Notes under the pieces: model-generated
The model's input: the letters and a program-made list of their open reading frames with translations, nothing else
Told to the model about the DNA's origin: nothing
Database searches by the model: none
DNA from: Rodentolepis nana
Lineage: Eukaryota; Platyhelminthes; Cestoda; Cyclophyllidea; Hymenolepididae
Length of the DNA: 11,180 nucleotides
Assembly: GCA_900617975.1 (NCBI GenBank)
Contig: UZAE01012615.1
Location: 4,080-15,259 of the forward strand
Direction of reading: 5' to 3'
Translations under genes and position numbers: made by a program
Part shown: one piece after another, positions 1-8,000 of the stretch
Layout of the letters: each line of letters begins with the position of its first letter
How positions within the stretch are numbered: position 1 is the first letter of the stretch

Positions 1-340
1 GAGACATTCCTTTAGCATTCCACTGGAGGATCTGAAGACGTTGTGATTCCTGCGAGGGCGATTTTTCTTATAGCCTTTTTCAAAGCTAATAAGGGCGATT
101 TCTCTTATAGCCTTTTTTCAATCTAATCATAATGGATTTTTCTTATAGCCTTTTTTAACGCTAATCATAATAAATCGAAGTCAAAACGAATGCCGAGTGT
201 AATCGAAGTCAAAACTACATTGTGATTCGCCCTGACGAGAGCAATTTCTCTTATAGCCTTTTTTAAAGCTAATCATAATTAATCGAAGTCAAAAACGAAT
301 GTTCAAAGCTAATCATAATTAATCGAAGTCAAAAACGTAT
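1..340. repeat. Degenerate composite tandem repeat
   Basis: This stretch is made of shuffled copies of a few short modules. The string CTTATAGCC followed by a T-run occurs at about 67, 104, 142 and 250. GCTAATCATAAT or a close variant follows most of these copies and recurs near 308. ATCGAAGTCAAAA recurs near 174, 203, 282 and 322. A larger period is also visible: TTGTGATTC starts one block near 41 and another near 220, each running into the CTTATAGCC module. No open reading frame of note is present. It directly abuts the SINE-head array at 340-545 and may belong to the same, larger element (inference). Confidence 0.7.
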
Positions 341-545
341 GGGATAGACTTTTTTGCCGTAAGAAAATACGTTGTCCAGGGTCAGATTTTTTGCCGTAAG
401 AAAATACGTTGTCCAGGGTGCACATTGACTTTTTGCCGTAAGAAAATACGTTGTCCAGGGTGCACCTCGAGTGATAGACATTTTTGCCGTAAGAAAATAC
501 GTTGTCCAGGGTGCACCACATGGAGGTAAGTCTATCGCGCACCCC
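340..545 (-). repeat. Tandem array of SINE-head modules (four identical 32-bp cores)
   Basis: Four copies of one 32-bp core, identical to each other as read, lie at 351-382, 388-419, 430-461 and 481-512. Spacers are unequal (5, 10 and 19 nt). The copy at the right is followed by the full head of the 320-bp repeat family, ending at 545, with its GATAGACTTACC motif in reverse complement. The same head occurs once in each of the copies at 3123, 4549-4864 and 9655. The array is therefore an expanded 5' end of that element on the minus strand, without the element's normal body and tail. Unequal spacers argue against a simple slippage minisatellite. Short reading frames through the array only reflect its periodicity. 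Confidence 0.8.
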
Positions 546-945
546 ATGAACAAACTAATAGTGTGAAATAAGCATGCAATATGATATGCCTATAAAAATT
601 CTTGAAATGACTTGGATATCACAATAAACATCAAGCCACTCTACTAGTATAAACTACCAGGATGAGGTTGAGCATTATGGATAAAAATGCATTTTATAAA
701 TAGCAGAATATAATACAAATGGCATTCAGATTTATTGGGATAAGTTAATGCCATGAAAACTAAAATAAATTCAAAAATGTCGTTTTAATTCTAATTATCT
801 ATAAAAAGATGTTTCATAGAATATAAATCATTAAAATTGAGCTAAATATTATGGTATTACTATGGCATTGTTAGTATATTTCATCTTAAATCTATCTTCA
901 TGAGTGGCCTTGATATCCCCGGATTTAGGAATTCCTAGTTTTGCC
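546..945. other. AT-rich gene-free stretch upstream of the E2 gene
   Basis: No coding frame, repeat family member or RNA gene is recognisable here. The stretch is strongly AT-rich and must contain the promoter and 5' leader of the E2-like gene starting at 946, but no convincing TATA or initiator motif can be singled out in such biased sequence. An in-frame TGA near 900 closes the E2 frame upstream of its ATG. Confidence 0.5.
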
Positions 946-1453
946 ATGAGTAACGCTGAAAGACGGATTAATGAAGTAATTTCGTAATTAAATATTAAAT
1001 TTCAGGAATATTGTGCTATTCTAGATAAGTCTTTTCAAGAATTTAAAGTAGAGGCGGTTCAAGGGAACAAAAGACATTTCAAAGCGGTATTAATTGGACC
1101 TAAAGACTCTCCCTATGAAAACGGAAAATTCGCCATCGAATTCTTTTATCCAGAAGGGTTCCCTGCGAATCCTCCCAAAGTACGTTTTATAACGAAGATA
1201 TTTCATCCAAATATCGACTTGCTAGGAAGAGTACACCATGCTATTTTAGGTAAATAAATAGTTATTGAATAATTTATTCATTCATTTAGGACGCTGGACA
1301 AAATCTACGACTATGACAGAAATGTTGCTAGCTTTAAGAAGCTTTCTCGGATTTCCCGACCCAACTTATGCACTCGATATGCAAAGAAAAAAAGAATGGG
1401 AAAAGGACTTGGACGCGGCACTAAAAAAAGGTTTAGTCTATAATAAATTTTAA
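946..1453 (+). CDS. UBC13/UBE2N-like ubiquitin E2 fold protein lacking the catalytic cysteine
   Basis: Three exons, 946-975, 1006-1249 and 1290-1453, joined by GT-AG introns of 30 and 40 nt, give a 145-residue protein; human UBE2N has 152. As recalled, the alignment with UBE2N is gap-free from residue 1 to 91: RRI at 6-8, IGPKDSPYENG at 40-50, PPKVRFITKIFHPNI at 66-80, DLLGR at 81-85. The DxLGR stretch after HPN is typical of the UBC13 branch. HPN (77-79) is kept, but position 87, the thioester cysteine in UBE2N, is His. The next two family residues (Leu, Asp) are His and Ala, and the Asn at UBE2N position 123 is Met. One residue is missing at the second exon junction and the last helix is shortened. 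The frame is intact, the first in-frame ATG fits the family start exactly, and both introns have clean borders, so it looks expressed rather than decayed. It cannot carry ubiquitin by the usual mechanism; a UEV-like scaffold or decoy role is possible but unproven. A young pseudogene is the alternative. Confidence 0.82.
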
Positions 1454-1643
1454 ATCGGTTTTGTTCGCAAGCATTTAAGACGACACTTTTTTTTTCCTCC
1501 AGCCAAAGAGTGGACTAAACAATATGCAACTTGATTAGTGCACTGATATTTTGTGATGAAATTTTTCAACTTTTATGCAACACCAGAAGGAGTACCCATT
1601 TTCTAATTTTTCATGATGCAGTTGTCCCTGTTATGTCCTCGAT

Positions 1644-1649
1644 AATAAA
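1644..1649 (+). terminator. AATAAA polyadenylation signal for the E2-like gene
   Basis: This canonical AATAAA hexamer lies about 190 nt after the E2 stop codon. A second AATAAA at 1444-1449 overlaps the last codons and is probably too early to be the main signal. Confidence 0.5.
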
Positions 1650-1671
1650 TAATTGAACTAATTTAAAAGCT

Positions 1672-1677
1672 TTTATT
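1672..1677 (-). terminator. AATAAA polyadenylation signal for the EML gene
   Basis: The plus strand reads TTTATT, so the minus strand has AATAAA about 270 nt after the EML stop codon. Another minus-strand AATAAA is at 1706-1711; either could be used. The 12-bp palindrome TAAAAGCTTTTA (1664-1675) overlaps this signal. Confidence 0.45.
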
Positions 1678-1942
1678 TGCAAAGTCACCTTGCCACAGCA
1701 TATCCTTTATTCCATCATGTTGTACAAGAAAGAAATCAAGAGTGGTGAGAATATAGGAGAGAACGAAATCATAACGACGCAACAATTGTACCTATACTTG
1801 ATGTTACTCGTCGTCTTACTTCACAGCCCTGTATGTTCGCGATGGGAGATAGAGAGAGAGATAAAGAAAGTAGGGAAGGAGAGGAGAGAAGTAGTTAAAT
1901 GTTTTGCATTGGGAGACCTTGAAGAGGCCATTGGGGTTAGGG

Positions 1943-2071
1943 TTAGGAGATCACTTCCCATTGGAGGATAGCTGTGTCAGATCCGCCGGCCGAAATGACC
2001 CTCGAATCGTCGAAGAGGAAATTGACATTTGTCACATGACTGGAATGACCTCTATAGGATCTTGACTTGCT
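1943..2071 (-). CDS. EML: EML terminal exon j
   Basis: The exon has 129 nt including the TAA stop. It encodes SYRGHSSHVTNVNFLFDDS and continues AGGSDTAILQWEVIS, matching the EML C-terminus (GHSSHVTNV...STGGKDTSIMQW). The acceptor is CCCTTTCAG. It lies 1.39 kb from exon i, beyond a repeat insertion. The stop codon sits inside a short telomere-like string. Confidence 0.95.
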   Translation of the reverse strand, partial: SKSRSYRGHSSHVTNVNFLFDDSRVISAGGSDTAILQWEVIS

Positions 2072-5000
2072 CTGAAAGGGATGCAATAATCGATTAACTT
2101 ATTTACTAGAAGTTATCCTAATCTGACCTCATAAGTATGCTACTCAGGTAATGCAACTCAAGGTCAAAAGGTGAAAATTTATTCTTTTTAACTCTTGTGA
2201 AATCGGTGGGTAACTTCTTTCCGCTTGAAATGCCCTTACGTGTAGTTTCATGAAAAGTTCAAATAGTTAAAAGTGTTTATAAAAATAGATTATTTTTGGT
2301 GACAAATCGCCACTAAATTGTGGGGGATACTGCAAAAAAATCGACTGCAGAGGGGAGAAACCGCAACGAATAGAGTGAAGACGTTTCTTGTAAATGTGGC
2401 GTGCCACAAAACTTGATCACTAACTATTCTGATGTCTCTGCACATGCTTATTACGCAATCGGTAGCACGGCCGCACTTTCTAGAATATTCTAGCACATGA
2501 GAGGATCCTTTAACCAGACACAGTAGCGTCGAGCACTCTCCATAAAGCTCCTTCTCTTGAACCAAAATTTGCTATTAATACACAAGATCTTGCGATTAAA
2601 GGAATTTCGCCAAGTAATGAGTGCGTAGAGATCGTTACCGTTAACAAGGCACAATGCCAAATTTGAATACAATTAATTACCAAGGTCCCCTCTAGGGCAA
2701 TATATTACCTTTAAAAAACTAGCACTTTTTTAGAGTTATCCTTATCTGGTAAACATTCCCAAAAAAATTCCTTCCATTTACTTCCCTCTACAAAAGATGT
2801 ACTATGAGTACTAGATTAGTGGATAGTTCAAAGTGACCGAAGATAAGCAAAGCGCAGCCTATAGTACAACCAGAATTGGGGATAATTTGCAAAGCTATGC
2901 CTTTATTATGGATAATAATGAGCACGATATTGTATAGATCAAACTGTAAAGCTGACAAGTCAGAAATCACATGATTGGTGCACTTCCAGTGTGTACTCAG
3001 CAAAATGCTAGTAGTAGGATTTTCCATAACGAAATATTAACATATCAATTTTGCACCAAGGACAAGTGTGGCAGCCAATCACTTTTGATTGGCTTGCAGC
3101 ACATTTTATGATTGGCCTACCTGGGGTGTGGGATAGACTTACCTCCTCGTGGTGCATCCTGGGCAACGTATACTCATATGGCAAAAAATTCTATTAACCG
3201 GCAGTTGACTTCTCAATTCCAACAACCATCACCCCCCAACTGTATGTCATATTCGACCCCTTTCACAGTAATCATCTTACCCTTTCTCAGCTTTCGTGTC
3301 CATCTATCTCTTCACATGTGCGAATTACTCTTCTATTTCCCCTCTTGAATTCTTCTCACTTTGATGTTCCTCCTCCCCTCTGTGAAGCCCGAAGTCAACT
3401 AAAGGGCTAATGATAGCTATCAAAACGCCTGCCATTTGTTATAAATAAATGATTGGCCTACCTTAAGTTGACAGGTGGGATATCGGAAGAGATTGACTTG
3501 ACTGAAATCGTCTGCAGAGGCGAGCAAACGGGTGGAATGGCTGCGACAGACAGCGTTGATGTCTGTACCATCCGAATCGGGCGGCCAAATTCCTGCCACC
3601 TCGAAGCCCAAATGACAACTCTGTGTGGCCCAACGCACGTCGCGCATGCTACTCGGTGATGCAATCTGTGGAAGAAAAAGCACATACGCCCCAATTGACA
3701 CAAAAATAGCAAAAACGTTTATTCGACAAGAGAGGGGGGGGGGGTTAATAACCTGTTTGCAGTTGGATGCGGACCAGAAAAGGAGCTCATAATCGCCCGA
3801 TACGGAACGTATGCACTGACTATCCTCTGACCAATCCAGATGTAGAACGAAGCTCGAATGACCTGAGCATTTGCCCAATCGGACGTATTTTGTACCCCGA
3901 GCTGATACTGAATACACGTAGATGCTGTTATCCCTTCCACCGATTGCTATAAACTGCCCATCTGAAATGACAGAAATCGACAATGGGGATATTGATCGCA
4001 GAGTTTGAAAGAGAGAACAAGGAGGCATAGGAGAGACTCATACTAGGAGAGAAAGCGATGCACTGAATGGGTTCATTGCTCTCATGATGAGCTGCAATAA
4101 CTTGATGGAGGAGAGCGTCAAGGACAATCCATCGTCCTGATGCAGTTCCTACAGCAACCACAGGAACTGAATCGGCAAGGTCATTGTTGTGTCGGCCATT
4201 TTGATTGATTGTAGGGGAGGAGGGCCCAATGGGGGGATAGAAAGCGGCACAAGTGAGCTCTTCGGAGAGGTTTTCTGCCCAAACTAGACGACGCGTGAGG
4301 GAGTCCCAAAGGAACACGTTGCCATCACGACCAGCAGTCAGAAAATGATGGCTCTGAGGATGTGCGGATAGAGCCCAGAACTCATCTGAGTGACCTTGAA
4401 CTAAGGGACTGAAGTCCTCGCCTAGTCGACCCTAAAATATGCATTTATAGGGGATAATAACTTTTAAAATCCCCTTCATATTAGGCGGTACAGCATTCTA
4501 GAGAGTATAGTGAAATGCTATTTATTTTAAATTTGGTAAGTATAATATTTATTTATTTATTTCAAATGGTAGGCGTTTTGATAGCTATCATTAACCCTTT
4601 AGTTGACTTCGGGCTTCACAGAGGGAAGGTCCATCAAAGTCGAGGAAGGGGAGCAGAAGAGCGATTCACGGATGTAAAAGAGGCATACAGACACAAAGGC
4701 AGAGAAAAGGTAAGATGAGTACTGTGAAAATGGTCGAATATGACATACAGTGGGGCCATGGTGTTTTGAAGTGAGAAGTCAACTGCCGGTTAATAGACTT
4801 TTTTGCCATTAGAGTATACGCTGCCCAGGGTGCACCACGTGGAGGTAAGTCTATCGCACACCTCGGTAAGTAAAATATAACCTACATTTATCCCTTTGTA
4901 TTTATCACACAATGACTTCTGAAGAACGCAAAGTAACTTATTTGTTATTTACACACAAATTTGACCCGTCCACTTTCCAACTTTTTTTCTCCATCTTCAT

Positions 5001-8000
5001 TCTCGGTCACCATATCATTGGTCTTCTGATTTGGGGACAGGCAGTTGTAATCTGCCAGCTCTATGCCAGAGTCGGCCAGACCATCAAAGTAGCTTTACTG
5101 TCGTGATGAAAGCTGCTTTAGGCTAATAATGCTCTATTAAATTTTGTCATGCATATGATGACTGAATATGTCTAGGTGCTCTGGCTATTAACGGCCTAAA
5201 AATCAAACATATAGTCGCTGAAAAACCTCGTTTCTGTCGGGGGAGGGGGGGAGAAGGGAGTGTTCAAACATACTCGCAGGATATCGCCCTGAGTTGTGCC
5301 GACAATGATCATTTCACCAGGACCCGAAATAAGGGTTCGCACTGGTCCGTACCAGGAGGAGAGCTCAACAGCCATACCAGTGGGATCCAGATTAGTGTCT
5401 AATTGGACGATACGACAGTCCTTCCCACCACCCGAGAGCAAATGACCGTCTTTGCTGAAGGTCAGAGCAAAGATGCCTCCCACATGGACTCCCAGCACGG
5501 CGTGGCCAATCCTGTTTGATCCTGCGAAGAGAAAAGAAAAGCCCAGTGAAGTGCGGTAGAGAGAGAGAGAGAGAGAGATTGTGAAGAGTTAATTTTATTC
5601 AAATTGGAATTATGCCTACTTGCTTGATCCGAAGTAGATTAATAGGCACTTTCTTTAATACAGAAATCTTCACCCCTGCCTGCCGTCTACGCTCAGAAGC
5701 TACATTACTGGCCTTTCAAGATTAATTTACTCTGCTACATTACAAATACTCTGGGGTTCCTAGTTTGTTACGTCATAATTACAATAACATTCCACTCCAA
5801 GACTTGACTCTAGAGAAGATAACCGACAAAGACCTAGAAGCAAGGGTTCAATCAGCTTGAAGAAAAAGAAGAAGAAGAGCATTCAGGCCATGCTTGGGAA
5901 AATATTGGGAAAATATGTTTTTTTTCGTTACAAGCTCCGCTGTCCCAACTGGATAATTTGGCCGTTATATTTGGTTCTAATTTCAACAAAATCTGGCATG
6001 CCAAACTATGCTTCATTTCCCAAATAAGTTGTGAGAGCAAAGAATTTAAAGAAATAATTAGTGAAATCTCCCCAAGACATTCTTGTCAATTGACTGCTCA
6101 TTGTAATTAGACAAAAGCCATCTAGGTGCTATCAATGAATACATAGACACACCTTCAAATTGTTCCTTTTTCCATGTATAATGCACTATGCTAGATGCAT
6201 ACAACCTCCCGAAATCGGTTATAATAAAAAATAATAAGTCAATTAGTAATACCTCTAGTCCAGAGGAATATGTTGCCATTAGAATCTCCAGTGATAAGAT
6301 CTCCATTCTCCGCAAAGACCATCGAGAGCACGAATTTGGGTTTCTCGTACTTCTACAGTAAGAAGGAAGCTAGTGAAAGCAACGATTTTTTTTGCGGCAT
6401 GAGAATAGAAGATGGTGACGTGAAAACTTACATCAAAGATGCCCTGTTTCCTGCTTAGACTGTGGTTCTCCATTGTCCAGAAGGCCAAATGACTTTTGCC
6501 AATGGTAACTAGGGCGTTCGCATCAATAGGGTTGAAGTCAATCGCGATAACTGGGTCGCCCGATGTCTGAAGGGTTGAAGTGAAGACTAACACAGACTAA
6601 TTGGCTACCATGCATGTCTGCTATGCCAGAGATTACGAGTTCGATTACCATCGACACACACTGAGAGAATTAAATGATCAGCTGATTTTGGGGATGGCAA
6701 ACTTCGAACCAATTGCCAGAGAGACTCCAAAACACATTTTTCTCTTTTTCTCCCTCTCTCTCCCTCTAGACTCAAGATGAGCATTCAAAAGGATTTACCT
6801 AACTGGGAAATTTATCATGACATTCTCCTTTGTACAACTGCTGTGCCTTCCTACTTAAATAGTCAAAAGTAACCACCAAATCGACGATAAAATACAATGA
6901 GCAAACCGATTTTAAATAAGAATGTGGATTATAAAAAAGCTACTTGTCAAGGAAATCCAAGTACCTGAGGAAGATCTGTTCAAAGAGCAGTTCTCCGAGG
7001 CCTCAAACCTGATCAATATGCTGATAAAAGCTACAAGTAGTGGTAAACGATGCTGGTTCTCATAGAATTCTCGCTGCTTGAGCAGAGCTTGAGGAAAGAG
7101 ATGATCAGGAAAAAAAAGGTGAGGCGAGTTAAAATGTGTCAGTGAAAATAAGAGAGAGAGAGAGAGGGAGTGGGTGAGGGGAAGATCGCTACAAATCGAC
7201 TTGAGGAATACGCCTTATGGACGCGGCATTGGAGAGCTTGCTTTCCAGTAGCAATCAGAGTTGAAACAAATGCAGGATAGAATCACTTGGTTGCCGACAA
7301 CGCGAGAACAACATGAACTACAACTTTCTAGAATGGGGCTAATTCGATAGTCACTGGGTGAGTCATCTGCTTCCAGTAAAATTGGTTGGGATACACGTTC
7401 ACGCCCAAGACCAATTCACAGCCAAGCCTCTCTCCCCACATCCTCTCCCTCTCTTTCGTTCTCACAACTACCAAACTACCGCAGCAAAATGCGGTTCATC
7501 TTCTACACACAACCACTGGTCATTACAAGGTTGAGAGATTGGCGCTGTTGTGTATAGGGAATTAAACAACAAAGATTCCAACCAGTCCACGCCTTGGCTG
7601 GATCACACCTTGATGCATTGTGGCAATTACCACTGTCTGGAGAGACAAGCGAGAAATTCAGTCCCATTCAAATTATCGTGTTTCGAAGAGACACCACAGG
7701 CACCACCAAAGGGTTTCGATTGTTAGAAGAGGGGAGGGGGGTGGGGCATTTTAGAGAAAATCCAGTTTTTTTTGGTTTTCAGAAAGACCATAGTTTGATC
7801 ACAAGCTGATGCTAGGGAGCAAAAGGTTGAAAGTTGGGGAGAGGGAGAGAGAGTGAAGAAGAAGTCAATTAAAAGAGGAGTCTCATTTCAATTAAAATTG
7901 ACATTCATCTGACTATCCACTTGCCCTTACCTATTGCAAATCACCAGGGTTCACAGGTGAGAGTGTGGATTTTATCGACTCATCGATTTACGCGAATCAT

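Larger units (their letters stand above)
1454..1942. other. Convergent 3' intergenic region / 3' UTRs
   Basis: This stretch lies between the stop codons of the E2-like gene (+) and the EML gene (-). It contains no further gene. 1843-1890 is a purine-rich GA tract. An open frame on the plus strand at 1690-1971 overlaps the last EML exon in antisense and resembles nothing known. Confidence 0.6.

Noticed and set aside
351..512. Regular identical cores with unique spacers resemble a CRISPR array
   Set aside because: Spacers are too short and uneven, they derive from the SINE head, and the locus is in an intron-bearing animal genome with no cas genes.
309..553. Open frames of 74 and 77 residues on the minus strand with repeated LDNVFSYGK
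   Set aside because: The repeated peptide only mirrors the tandem DNA array; two frames are open equally and the same head sequence is non-coding in the other copies.
1690..1971. A 93-residue plus-strand frame
   Set aside because: It is antisense to the terminal EML exon and 3' UTR and is rich in GA-tract residues (Glu, Arg, Lys), as expected from low-complexity DNA.
2290..2672. Overlapping minus-strand frames of 91 and 60 residues between the last two EML exons
   Set aside because: No domain, no clear start context, overlapping frames in conflict, and no splice signal joins them to the EML frame.
3250..3260. TATTCGACCCC in the SINE body, similar to a polymerase III box B (GGTTCGANNCC)
   Set aside because: It is present in copies 1 and 3 and partly in copy 2, but there is no box A at a suitable distance, so a tRNA origin is not supported.
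3112..3348. A 78-residue plus-strand frame
   Set aside because: It lies within SINE-like copy 1 and is not kept open in copies 2 and 3.
3420..4028. A single 202-residue frame covering exons h and i as one exon
   Set aside because: It includes a stop-free intron of 87 nt; removing it restores the gap-free EML alignment.
5239..5273. A possible 40-nt mini-intron after EML exon f, ending at the pyrimidine tract plus CAG
   Set aside because: The downstream frame does not match EML, while exon f joined directly to exon g aligns without a gap.
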